Below are positions 46,131-53,425 of a stretch of DNA of 64,000 bases, in pieces (within the stretch, counting starts at the first letter, position 1; every line of letters starts with the position of its first letter). The notes beneath the pieces were generated by a model, which saw nothing but the letters and a program-made list of their open reading frames with translations, ran no database searches and was not told where the DNA came from. This stretch comes from Acetothermia bacterium 64_32 (lineage in GTDB: Bacteria > Bipolaricaulota > Bipolaricaulia > Bipolaricaulales > Bipolaricaulaceae). A program made the position numbers and the translations under genes. The DNA lies in NCBI GenBank assembly GCA_001508155.1, contig LGFI01000011.1, positions 19,341 to 83,340 on the forward strand, written 5' to 3'.

Positions 46131-47090
46131 TCACCAATAGCCCTGCTTAACGAGCTCCACCACCAAATGCACATTGGAGGCGTCCACGAAACCAGGGCCG
46201 GTGAGGATGTCGTTGGCCGGAAGGAAACCGTACTTGTTGTAGAGGTACAGCCAGATTATGGGCATGTACCCCTGAAGGTATTGCTGCTGGGAGATGGTGA
46301 ACAGCGCGATTCCATCCTCGATGGCCTTGACCACGTCCTCGGAGACATCGAAGCAGCCGAGCATGACCTTTCCAGCCAGGTCCTGTTCCTTGAGGAATTG
46401 GATTACGTAGGCGCTGTCGATGGAGCCGAGGGTGAAGATGGCATCGGTGTCGGGGTTGCGGGAGAAGTACCCGCGCAGGATCTCAATGGCCTGGGTGGGA
46501 TCGAGCCCGGTGGCCAGCTTCTCCGCCGGGACACCAGCCTCCGTCATGACCTCGATGAACCCCTGAGCCCTCATCTCGAGCCCGATGTGCCCTACCTCAT
46601 GGATGGTCACCACGGCCCGGGTCGGCTTCTTCACGGAGAGCATCCTCTCGGCAGCCCGGACGCCCGACAGGTACTCGTCGCCACCCACGTAAAACAGGTA
46701 CGGGATCCGCTCCTCGGCCGGGCGCGGGTCCGGCACGTTTATGGCGATCACCGGGATCCCCAGGTCGATAGCCCGCCTAAGCGGCTCATCCACGGCCGCC
46801 GGATCGGTGATGGTGGCGGCAATGCCGTCCGGGCGGGCGGCGATGGCGCTGTTCAGCATGTCAACCAACTTGGTCACCGAGTAAACCTCGGGCCCAAAAT
46901 AGGTAGCGTTAATCACGTCATCCGTGGCCTTGTTAAGAAAGGCGGCGGCGTCCTGCATGCCCTTCATCACCACTCCCCAGAAGGGATCCCCAGGGCCACC
47001 ATGGGAAACGATGTAAAAAGTGTACTCCTCCGCAAAAGCAAACACCCCAAGTCCCACAAGCAAAAGAACAATAACCCCCAGCTTTTTCAT
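46131..47090 (-). CDS. Sugar ABC transporter substrate-binding protein (probably inositol)
   Basis: 319 residues. Signal peptide MKKLGVIVLLLVGLGVFAFA is followed by a Peripla_BP_4 type I binding fold: YIVSHGGPGDPFWGVVMKGM, LVDMLNSAIAARPDGIAATI, VIAINVPDP and GCFDVSEDVVKAIEDGI. It captures the sugar outside the membrane. GGAGG precedes the ATG. The ligand is inferred as inositol from the downstream iolG. First gene of the operon under the promoter at 47184-47213. Confidence 0.9.
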   Translation of the reverse strand: MKKLGVIVLLLVGLGVFAFAEEYTFYIVSHGGPGDPFWGVVMKGMQDAAAFLNKATDDVINATYFGPEVYSVTKLVDMLNSAIAARPDGIAATITDPAAVDEPLRRAIDLGIPVIAINVPDPRPAEERIPYLFYVGGDEYLSGVRAAERMLSVKKPTRAVVTIHEVGHIGLEMRAQGFIEVMTEAGVPAEKLATGLDPTQAIEILRGYFSRNPDTDAIFTLGSIDSAYVIQFLKEQDLAGKVMLGCFDVSEDVVKAIEDGIALFTISQQQYLQGYMPIIWLYLYNKYGFLPANDILTGPGFVDASNVHLVVELVKQGYW

Positions 47091-47167
47091 GCTAACCTCC
47101 TTTTTTAGTTGAGTGCCTCTGGTGCCCTATAAAGCCGCTCACAAACTATCACACCACCTCCTTTCTT

Positions 47168-47180
47168 CAAACGGTTGCAA
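47168..47180. promoter_or_regulatory. LacI-type operator before the inositol transporter
   Basis: CAAACGGTTGCAA, a one-mismatch relative of the CAAACGTTTG palindrome at 42424, lying over the expected transcription start of the transporter operon. Confidence 0.55.
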
Positions 47181-47183
47181 ATC

Positions 47184-47213
47184 ATTTTACAATTCCCCGC
47201 TTGCGGCTGTCAA
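47184..47213 (-). promoter_or_regulatory. Strong promoter of the inositol transporter operon
   Basis: Consensus -35 TTGACA, 18 bases, TAAAAT on the minus strand, starting four bases after the rsmA stop codon. Confidence 0.8.
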
Positions 47214-47217
47214 GAGG

Positions 47218-48075
47218 TCACGGCAGCCGGTCGGCCAGCCGGCTGGCCAGGCGGTCCACCTCCTCCACCGCCAGGGTCTCCCCCCGCCGCCGAGGATCTA
47301 TTCCGAGCTCCAAGAGCAGGCGGTCCACCTCCCCCAAGGGCAGCACCGCCCCCAGAGCCCGCCGGATGGTCTTCCGGCGCCCGGAAAAAAGCAGGGCCAG
47401 CACCCTCTCAAACGCCGGCTCCGGGGAGGAAATCCGCGGGCTCGCCAGCCTCCGCAGCCTGAGGAGCACGGAGTCCACCTCAGGGGGCGGGAAGAACACC
47501 GTCCTAGGTACCTTCCGCAGAAGCTCCAGCCCAAAATAGGCCTGGAGGTGCAGGCCAAGACGGGATGCCCCCCTCCCCGGGGGCGCCACCAGCTTCTCCC
47601 CCACCTCCCGCTGCACCATAAATACCCCCCAGGCCACACACCCCCGCTCCCGGATCAGCTTGAGCAGCACCTGGCTCGTTATCCCGTAGGGCAGGTTCCC
47701 CACCACCAGGAGCCCCTGGCCGAAGTCGGCCAGGGGAAGCCGGAGGAAATCGGCCTGCAACACCTCTACCTGAGGGAACGAAGACACCCTCTCCTCAAGG
47801 AGGGGGATGAGGCGGCTGTCCAGCTCCACCGCCCACAGGCGCCGCAGGTGGGGGGCCAGAGCCAAGGTGAGCGTCCCCACCCCTGCCCCCACCTCCAGCG
47901 CATGGGAGGCCCGGGTCTCCCGGGCCGCCTCCACGATCTTAAGGAGGATGTTTTCGTCCACCAGAAAATGCTGCCCCAGGGAGGGGCGTAGGCGGATCCC
48001 ATGCCGGGAAAGAAGCCCCGCAAGCTCACGCGGCCTGACAAGGGGCGCCCAAGGGCGCTCGCTTTCTCCCTTCAT
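47218..48075 (-). CDS. rsmA: 16S rRNA dimethyladenosine transferase
   Basis: Methylates two adjacent adenosines (A1518 and A1519 in E. coli numbering) near the 3' end of 16S rRNA. 285 residues from the ATG at 48075, giving RPSLGQHFLVDENIL near the N-terminus, the SAM site EVGAGVGTLTLALA and the catalytic NLPYGITSQVL. The conserved C-terminal domain with SGRRKTIRRAL follows. Transcribed away from the pseudouridine synthase gene, 60 bases apart. Confidence 0.95.
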   Translation of the reverse strand: MKGESERPWAPLVRPRELAGLLSRHGIRLRPSLGQHFLVDENILLKIVEAARETRASHALEVGAGVGTLTLALAPHLRRLWAVELDSRLIPLLEERVSSFPQVEVLQADFLRLPLADFGQGLLVVGNLPYGITSQVLLKLIRERGCVAWGVFMVQREVGEKLVAPPGRGASRLGLHLQAYFGLELLRKVPRTVFFPPPEVDSVLLRLRRLASPRISSPEPAFERVLALLFSGRRKTIRRALGAVLPLGEVDRLLLELGIDPRRRGETLAVEEVDRLASRLADRLP

Positions 48076-48117
48076 CACACCACCAACGGTAGCCGCCCTG
48101 CCCGGGATATGCCAGCC

Positions 48118-48126
48118 TGGTATGAT
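48118..48126 (+). promoter_or_regulatory. Extended -10 of the pseudouridine synthase, leaderless type
   Basis: TGGTATGAT, an extended -10 element, ends nine bases before the GTG at 48136. No Shine-Dalgarno is present. Confidence 0.6.
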
Positions 48127-48135
48127 TCCCTCGCC

Positions 48136-48837
48136 GTGAGGTTGAACAAGTTTCTGCAGCGAGCCGGGATCGCCTCCCGCCGCCGGGCGGACCTCCTCAT
48201 AAAAGGAGGACACGTCCTCGTAAACGGCCGGCCAGTGACCGAACCCTGGGCCCAGGTGGACCCAACGGGGGACCGGGTGGAGGTCGCAGGGAAGGAAGCC
48301 CGCCTACCAGCCCAAAGACACTACTACAAGTTCTACAAGCCCCGCGGGGTGGTGAGCACCCTGGCCGACCCCCACGCGGAAAGGACCCTTCATGAGTTCC
48401 TCCCCCCCGGGTTGCGCCTTTTCCCGGTGGGACGCTTGGACAAGGATTCCGAAGGGCTGATGCTCCTCACCGACGACGGGGACCTCGCATTCCGGCTCAG
48501 CCACCCCCGCTTCGGGGTGAAGAGGCGGTATCTTGTGGAGCTCGACCGCCCCCTTACCCCCCAGGCCCTCAAAAGGTTGGAGCTCGGGATCCCCCTGGCC
48601 GACGGCCCGTTCCGGCCAACGGACGTCCACAGGGTGGGAAGCAAGAGGGTGGAGCTCTCCCTGCATGAGGGAAGGAAAAGGGAGATCAGACGCGCGTTCT
48701 CTTCCCTCGGGTATCGGGTGGAGCGCCTGGTGCGGCTGGCCTTCGGCCCCATCGAGCTGGGCGGGCTCCTGCCCGGGGAGCTAGCCCCCCTGACCAAGGC
48801 CGAGCTTGGCAGGCTGATGAGGAAAAGTAAAGGCTGA
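48136..48837 (+). CDS. 23S/16S rRNA pseudouridine synthase (RluB/RsuA family)
   Basis: 233 residues. The GTG at 48136 starts with the S4 RNA-binding domain (RLNKFLQRAGIASRRRADLL), followed by YYKFYKPRGVVSTL, the catalytic aspartate in PVGRLDKDSEGLMLLTDDG, and HEGRKREIRRAF. Longer frames that begin inside the divergent rsmA gene are rejected because they add no conserved sequence. RluB, RluE, RluF and RsuA cannot be told apart here with certainty. Confidence 0.92.
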   Translation: MRLNKFLQRAGIASRRRADLLIKGGHVLVNGRPVTEPWAQVDPTGDRVEVAGKEARLPAQRHYYKFYKPRGVVSTLADPHAERTLHEFLPPGLRLFPVGRLDKDSEGLMLLTDDGDLAFRLSHPRFGVKRRYLVELDRPLTPQALKRLELGIPLADGPFRPTDVHRVGSKRVELSLHEGRKREIRRAFSSLGYRVERLVRLAFGPIELGGLLPGELAPLTKAELGRLMRKSKG

Positions 48838-48862
48838 AACAAGCACGAATTTCGGTTAAACT
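48834..48862 (+). promoter_or_regulatory. Promoter of the ABC-2 exporter, leaderless type
   Basis: CTGAAA, 17 bases, TAAACT, seven bases before the ATG at 48870. Confidence 0.55.
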
Positions 48863-48869
48863 GATTGAG

Positions 48870-49784
48870 ATGATCAGGACACAGGGGCTCACCCGTAGGT
48901 TCGGCGATCTGGTGGCGGTAGAGGACCTCTCCCTGGAGGTGCGGGAGGGGGAGATCGTGGCCCTGCTGGGGCCCAACGGGGCCGGGAAGACCACCACGGT
49001 GCGGATGCTGGCTGCTTTGCTTGCCCCCACGGGGGGACAGGCCCAGGTGGCGGGCTTCGATGTGGCCAGGGAACCTCAGGCCGTGCGCCGGCACGTGGGC
49101 GTCCTCACGGAGACCCCGGGCCTGTACAGGCGCCTTTCGGCCTGGCGGAACCTGGAGTTCTTCGCCCGCCTTTACGGGGTGCGGGACCCAAGACCCAACA
49201 TCGAGCGCTACCTTGTGTTACTTGGGCTGTGGGAACGGAGGGGGGACCCGGTGGGCACGCTCTCCAAGGGGATGCGTCAGAAGCTCGCCTTGGCCCGGGC
49301 CCTTTTACACGAGCCCGCGGTGCTGCTCCTGGACGAACCAACCTCGGGGCTGGACCCCGAAAGCGCCCGCTCGGTGCGGGAGTTCATCCAGGAGCTCGCG
49401 GGGGAACGCCGGGCCGTGCTCCTGTGCACCCACAACCTGCCCGAGGCCGAAAGGCTGTGCTCGCGGATTGCCCTGCTAAAGACCAGGCTGATCGCCCTGG
49501 GGAACCCGGAGGAGTTGAAAGGGCAGCTTTTCGGCACCAAGGTGCTGGTAAAGCTGGCAAACCCAAAACCCGACTTCCTCCAGGGCATCTCACTCCCCTT
49601 CGTGAAGGAGGCCCGGCTGGAGGGGCCCACGCTTGCCATGAGGGTGGAGGAGCCCGAACGACACAACCCCATACTGATCCGCCGCCTGGTGGAGCTGGGG
49701 GCGGAGATCCAGTACGTGACCCAGGAGGAAAGGACCCTGGAGGACGTTTACCTGGAGCTGGTGGAGGGCGAAGATGAGGCTTAA
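48870..49784 (+). CDS. ABC exporter ATPase (CcmA/DrrA type)
   Basis: 304 residues. Walker A GPNGAGKTTTVRML, signature TLSKGMRQKLALARAL, Walker B VLLLDEPTSGLDPES, then a C-terminal extension of ~90 residues as in drug- or lipid-export ATPases. The substrate is unknown. No Shine-Dalgarno; TAAACT lies seven bases upstream. Overlaps the permease gene by 11 bases. Confidence 0.93.
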   Translation: MIRTQGLTRRFGDLVAVEDLSLEVREGEIVALLGPNGAGKTTTVRMLAALLAPTGGQAQVAGFDVAREPQAVRRHVGVLTETPGLYRRLSAWRNLEFFARLYGVRDPRPNIERYLVLLGLWERRGDPVGTLSKGMRQKLALARALLHEPAVLLLDEPTSGLDPESARSVREFIQELAGERRAVLLCTHNLPEAERLCSRIALLKTRLIALGNPEELKGQLFGTKVLVKLANPKPDFLQGISLPFVKEARLEGPTLAMRVEEPERHNPILIRRLVELGAEIQYVTQEERTLEDVYLELVEGEDEA

Positions 49785-50493
49785 GGAGCTGGTGGCCAAG
49801 GAGTGGGAAGAGGTATTCAAGATCAGGCTTGTGCTTTTCAGCTCCCTTTTTATGCCGCTTTTGCTCGCCGGGTTGGCCGCTTACCTCGTCTGGCAGGGCA
49901 GGAACCTGCCTCAGGAGGCGATAGGGGCCCAGGTGGCGCTGTTCAACACGGCCCTGATGTACTTCATGGTCCTTCCGGTGATGATCCCGGTAACGATCGC
50001 CGTTTATTCCATCGTTGGGGAGAAGGAACAGGGGACGTTGGAGCCCCTTCTCGCCACGCCCATAAGCGACTGGGAGCTTTTCCTGGGCAAGGCTTTGGCG
50101 GCCATCCTGCCGGCCCTGGCGCTCACCTGGGGGGTGTTCGGGCTGTTTTTGGCAGCGGTTTGGGTGATGCTGGGGGGTGTGCCCGGGATGGTCCTGTCAG
50201 CGCCGTGGCTGCTTTCCCTGCTTTTGCTCTCGCCGCTTCTTGCGCTCCTGGGGGTGCTCGTGACCATGCTGGTTTCCTCCCGGACCACCGACCCACGGGC
50301 GGCGTACCAGTTCTCCGGGCTGGCGGTGGTGCCGGCCCTGGTGCCCCTCATCGTCTACTCGGCCCGGCAGGCGGCGGTGAACCTGTTCCTGGTGGGCCTC
50401 GAGGGGGGGCTTCTTTTGGCGGTGGACCTGGCCGCCTTCTGGCTGGCGGTCCGGCTGTTCCGCCGGGAGGAGATACTGACCCGCTGGAAGTGA
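49774..50493 (+). CDS. ABC-2 type permease
   Basis: 239 residues with six helices and the ABC-2 hallmark VGEKEQGTLEPLLATPISDW between helices two and three. Works with the ATPase just upstream as an exporter or as a natA/natB-like efflux pair; nothing in the sequence indicates the substrate. Its start lies inside the ATPase gene, a coupled overlap. Confidence 0.9.
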   Translation: MRLKELVAKEWEEVFKIRLVLFSSLFMPLLLAGLAAYLVWQGRNLPQEAIGAQVALFNTALMYFMVLPVMIPVTIAVYSIVGEKEQGTLEPLLATPISDWELFLGKALAAILPALALTWGVFGLFLAAVWVMLGGVPGMVLSAPWLLSLLLLSPLLALLGVLVTMLVSSRTTDPRAAYQFSGLAVVPALVPLIVYSARQAAVNLFLVGLEGGLLLAVDLAAFWLAVRLFRREEILTRWK

Positions 50494-50501
50494 ACCCCTG
50501 C

Positions 50502-50531
50502 TTGACCCTGGGCAGAGGCAAGGTGTAATAT
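50502..50531 (+). promoter_or_regulatory. Promoter of tRNA-Asn
   Basis: TTGACC, 18 bases, TAATAT, with the mature tRNA starting 11 bases further. Confidence 0.75.
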
Positions 50532-50541
50532 AAAGCCGTAC

Positions 50542-50614
50542 TCCCCGGTAGCTCAACTGGCAGAGCAGCCGGCTGTTAACCGGCGGGTTGGAGGTTCGAG
50601 TCCTCCCCGGGGAG
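50542..50614 (+). tRNA. tRNA-Asn (anticodon GTT)
   Basis: Acceptor arms TCCCCGG and CCGGGGA pair fully with discriminator G. D arm GCTC...GAGC, anticodon stem CCGGC/GCCGG around CTGTTAA, and T arm GGAGG TTCGAGT CCTCC are all intact. The 3' CCA is not encoded. No intrinsic terminator follows clearly. Confidence 0.95.
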
Positions 50615-50701
50615 CTAGTTCACCATTCCCCCCTACAACCCCCTTTGCAGCTCCGTGATAAGGAAGGCCGCAAAAACGGCTAAAGCAAGCCGAGCTTCTG
50701 G

Positions 50702-50729
50702 TTGCAAACCCTACCTCACCCGCTAACAT
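50702..50729 (+). promoter_or_regulatory. Promoter of ppcA
   Basis: TTGCAA, 16 bases, TAACAT, 24 bases before the ATG of ppcA, which in turn has its own GGAGGGAAG. Confidence 0.55.
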
Positions 50730-50753
50730 TGTCCACTTCGTGGAGGAGGGAAG

Positions 50754-52232
50754 ATGCGGGTTCCCCGATGTATGAGCACGCAGCATCCGGACAACGTCCG
50801 GACACCTTTTTTCGCCGACGGGCCTGTCCTGCAGGGGGAGGCGGAGATAAAGGAGGCCTATTACGCCTACTCCCACCTGGGCTGCGACGAGCAGATGTGG
50901 GACTACGAGGGGAAAGAGGTGGACAACTTCGTGGTAAAAAAACTCCTCACCCGTTACGAGGAGTTCTTCCGCCGACATCCTTTGGGAAAGGAGCTCTTCC
51001 TCACCTTGCGCATCCCCAACCCCCGGGTGGAACAGGCCGAGGCCAAGGTGGTCCTGGAAACCCTGGAAAGCATCCCCCGCTCCTACGACGCGGCTCGGCT
51101 GTTCTACAACGAGGATGTGTCCGCTCCCATCTTTGAGGTCATCCTACCCATGACAACGGATGCAAGGGAACTTAATCGAATATACTACTATTACATTGAA
51201 TTCGTGGGAGGAAAGGAGAGACAAAGGTGTTTTGACGTCACGGTGGGGGAGTGGGTGGGGGATTTTCGCCCCGACCGGATAAACGTGATCCCCTTGATAG
51301 AGGACAAGGAGCATCTGATCCGGGCGGATCGGATCGTGGGGGAGTACTTGGAGGGGAAGGAGGTGGCCTACCAGCGGGTGTTCCTGGCCCGGTCAGATCC
51401 GGCCCTGAACTATGGGCTGGTAAGTGCGGTGCTCCTTGCCAAGGTGGCCCTGGCCCGGCTGGGGCGGCTGGAGGGGCGGCTTGGGGTCCCCATATTCCCC
51501 ATCCTGGGGGTGGGGTCGGCCCCGTTCCGGGGGAACTTCCGCCCCCCGCGGGTGACACACACCCTGTCCGAGTACCCTTGGGTACAAACCTTCACCATCC
51601 AGTCGGCCTTCAAGTATGACTACGAGGAAGGGGAGGTGCGGGCCGCCATCGAGGAGATCAACTCCACCCCCCGGGGCCCCCTCCAGGAGGTGGACGAGGA
51701 AAGGTGTCTTAAGATCGTGGAAAAGGTGGCGGCCCGCTATTCCGCCTGCGTGCGGGCCCTTGCCCCGCTTGTGAACGAGCTTTCCCAGTACATCCCGGCC
51801 AGGCGGGCCCGTAAGCTCCACATCGGGCTTTTCGGCTACTCCCGCCAGCTGGACGGCCACGATGTACACCTGCCCAGGGCGATCAGGTTCTGCGCTGCCA
51901 TGTACTCCCTGGGCCTCCCCCCCGAGGTGCTGGGCCTGGGGGCCCTGGACCCGGCTGAGCTCTCCTTCCTGCGGAGGACCTACCAAAAGCTGGATCAGGA
52001 CATGGCCGACGCCCTGCGCTATCTAAACCGGGAAAACCTCCGGCTATTCCCGCGCCAGGTGGGGGGGGAGGTCCGCCGGGCCCTGGAGGAGTTCGCCTGT
52101 GAGCCCGACGAGGAGCACCGAGAGGTCACCGGGCATATCGCCGGGGCCCTGCGCTCCAGGAAGCTGGAGAGGGCGTCTCTTGTCCCGGAGCTGGTGGTGA
52201 AGGCAGCCGCAATAAGGGGTTTCCTCGGCTGA
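50754..52232 (+). CDS. ppcA: Archaeal-type phosphoenolpyruvate carboxylase
   Basis: 492 residues, the short archaeal-type PEPC (PpcA), half the size of the common bacterial enzyme and only distantly related to it. The opening RVPRCMSTQHPDNVRTPFF is the family hallmark; catalytic stretches include LRIPNPRVEQAEAKV, GVGSAPFRGNFRPP and HIGLFGYSRQLDGHDVHLPR. It makes oxaloacetate from PEP and bicarbonate, an anaplerotic step also feeding aspartate-family amino acids. The type is mainly archaeal with scattered bacteria, so gene transfer in the ancestry is likely. Confidence 0.95.
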   Translation: MRVPRCMSTQHPDNVRTPFFADGPVLQGEAEIKEAYYAYSHLGCDEQMWDYEGKEVDNFVVKKLLTRYEEFFRRHPLGKELFLTLRIPNPRVEQAEAKVVLETLESIPRSYDAARLFYNEDVSAPIFEVILPMTTDARELNRIYYYYIEFVGGKERQRCFDVTVGEWVGDFRPDRINVIPLIEDKEHLIRADRIVGEYLEGKEVAYQRVFLARSDPALNYGLVSAVLLAKVALARLGRLEGRLGVPIFPILGVGSAPFRGNFRPPRVTHTLSEYPWVQTFTIQSAFKYDYEEGEVRAAIEEINSTPRGPLQEVDEERCLKIVEKVAARYSACVRALAPLVNELSQYIPARRARKLHIGLFGYSRQLDGHDVHLPRAIRFCAAMYSLGLPPEVLGLGALDPAELSFLRRTYQKLDQDMADALRYLNRENLRLFPRQVGGEVRRALEEFACEPDEEHREVTGHIAGALRSRKLERASLVPELVVKAAAIRGFLG

Positions 52233-52238
52233 CCCCTC

Positions 52239-52267
52239 TTGACTGGACGGGCAACCGGTGCTATATA
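52239..52267 (+). promoter_or_regulatory. Promoter of the aromatic-transporter operon
   Basis: TTGACT, 17 bases, TATATA, a strong sigma-70-type promoter. Transcription would start near 52274, just before the leader peptide. Confidence 0.85.
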
Positions 52268-52277
52268 AGAAGCGGTC

Positions 52278-52349
52278 ATGGAAGAAAAAATCAAGGGGAC
52301 AAAGGGGGTGATGGGTCGGCTACCGTTTGGGTGGTACTGGTTTGCATAG
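52278..52349 (+). CDS. Aromatic leader peptide of the TrpXYZ-type operon
   Basis: 23 codons right after the promoter. The peptide begins MEEKIKGTKGVM and ends LPFGWYWFA, so six of its last nine residues before the stop (F, W, Y, W, F plus the intervening G/A) are dominated by aromatic codons: two Trp, one Tyr, two Phe. A stem-loop and an intrinsic terminator follow within 75 bases. This is a classic attenuator layout: scarce Trp-tRNA (or Tyr/Phe) stalls the ribosome and lets the transporter genes be transcribed. The start lacks a clear Shine-Dalgarno and lies within a few bases of the likely transcript start. Confidence 0.82.
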   Translation: MEEKIKGTKGVMGRLPFGWYWFA

Positions 52350-52380
52350 GGGCGTGACCTCCTTTTAAGGGGGTGCGCCC
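52349..52380 (+). promoter_or_regulatory. Leader stem-loop of the aromatic attenuator
   Basis: GGGCGTGACCTCC pairs with GGGGGTGCGCCC across TTTTAA. Its CTCCTT can alternatively pair with AAGGAG in the 5' arm of the terminator that follows, so it offers a switch between antitermination and termination. Confidence 0.65.
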
Positions 52381-52384
52381 GGTG

Positions 52385-52420
52385 GCCGCAAGGAGCTCCT
52401 TGCGGCTTTAGTTTTCTTCT
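52385..52420 (+). terminator. Intrinsic terminator of the aromatic leader (attenuator)
   Basis: Perfect stem GCCGCAAGGAG / CTCCTTGCGGC followed by TTTAGTTTTCTTCT. It ends immediately before the Shine-Dalgarno of the binding-protein gene. Confidence 0.85.
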
Positions 52421-52432
52421 AGGAGGTGGAAG

Positions 52433-53413
52433 GTGAGGTTCTCTGCGTTTTGTGTGGCACTTCTGGTGGGTTTTACGGCCCTGGCCGCCCCTATAAAGGT
52501 GGGGATCACCCAGATCGTCGACCACCCGGCCCTGAACGCCGTCAGGCAAGGGGTCATCGACATCCTCTCTGAGGCGGGCTACGTGGAGGGGGAAGACGTC
52601 CAGTACATCCTTGGCAACGCCCAAGGGGATTTCTCGGTGGCCATATCGATCGCCCAGAACTTCCTGGCCCAGGGGGTGGACCTGGTCATAGCGATTGCCA
52701 CCCCAACCGCTATCGCCGCCGTCCAAGTGTTCAAGGACACGGATATCCCTGTGGTGTACAGCGCCATCACTGCTCCGGAGCAATATGGTCTCACAGACTA
52801 CAGCAATGTGACCGGCGTCTCTGACCTAATTGACCCACCTCTAGACCTAGCACTGCTTAAGGAGCTCAGCGCTTCGGTACGGCGGGTGGGCATGGTCTAT
52901 AACCCTGGGGAAGCTAACTCTGCTTATCTCACCGAGCTGGCACAAGAGGCGGCCCCGGAGCTGGGGCTGGAGATAGTCACAGCAGCAGCGGAGAACACTG
53001 CCGCAGTCCTGCCTGCCGCTCAATCCCTGGTAGGACGCGTGGACGCCATCTACTGCACAACGGATAACACAGTGGCTTCAGCCCTGGAATCGGTGGTGCA
53101 AGTAGCCAAAGAAGCGAAGCTCCCCTTCCTGATGGCCGACCCCACCAGTTTGGAACGAGGAGCGCTCATCTGTACAGGGTGGGATTATTACAGCCACGGG
53201 CGTCTTACGGGCACAATCGTCCTCGATATCCTATCGGGAAAAAGCCCCAGCGAGATCCCGGTCGTCTACCAGAAGGACACCGAATTCGGCAAGAGAGAGA
53301 TCTGGTTTAACTTGGACGTAGCCTCCGAGCTGGGGATTGAGTTCCCCCAGGCGCTGAAGGAAAAGGCCACCGGGCTGCTGTTCGGGAACCACAGGTTCTT
53401 GATCAAGGGGTGA
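52433..53413 (+). CDS. ABC transporter substrate-binding protein (TrpX-like)
   Basis: 326 residues. A signal peptide (FCVALLVGFTALA) leads to a type I binding fold of the PF04392/TrpX family: KVGITQIVDHPALNAVRQG, GVDLVIAIATPTAIAAVQ, DIPVVYSAITAPEQYGL, RRVGMVYNPGEANSAYL. TrpX relatives bind tryptophan in Gram-positive bacteria; the aromatic leader peptide makes tryptophan or tyrosine uptake likely here. GTG start after AGGAGGTGGAAG. Heads an operon with a permease, an ATPase and proC. Confidence 0.88.
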   Translation: MRFSAFCVALLVGFTALAAPIKVGITQIVDHPALNAVRQGVIDILSEAGYVEGEDVQYILGNAQGDFSVAISIAQNFLAQGVDLVIAIATPTAIAAVQVFKDTDIPVVYSAITAPEQYGLTDYSNVTGVSDLIDPPLDLALLKELSASVRRVGMVYNPGEANSAYLTELAQEAAPELGLEIVTAAAENTAAVLPAAQSLVGRVDAIYCTTDNTVASALESVVQVAKEAKLPFLMADPTSLERGALICTGWDYYSHGRLTGTIVLDILSGKSPSEIPVVYQKDTEFGKREIWFNLDVASELGIEFPQALKEKATGLLFGNHRFLIKG

Positions 53414-53425
53414 GGTAAGGCGGCG

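Noticed and set aside
48001..48135. Longer N-terminus for the pseudouridine synthase
   Set aside because: It lies inside the divergent rsmA gene and adds unconserved sequence. The GTG at 48136 begins exactly at the S4 domain behind an extended -10.
52327..52340. GGGTGGTAC resembles the T-box consensus AGGGTGGTACCGCG
   Set aside because: It is the Gly-Trp-Tyr codons of the leader peptide. There is no stem I or specifier loop, and the leader is too short for a T-box.
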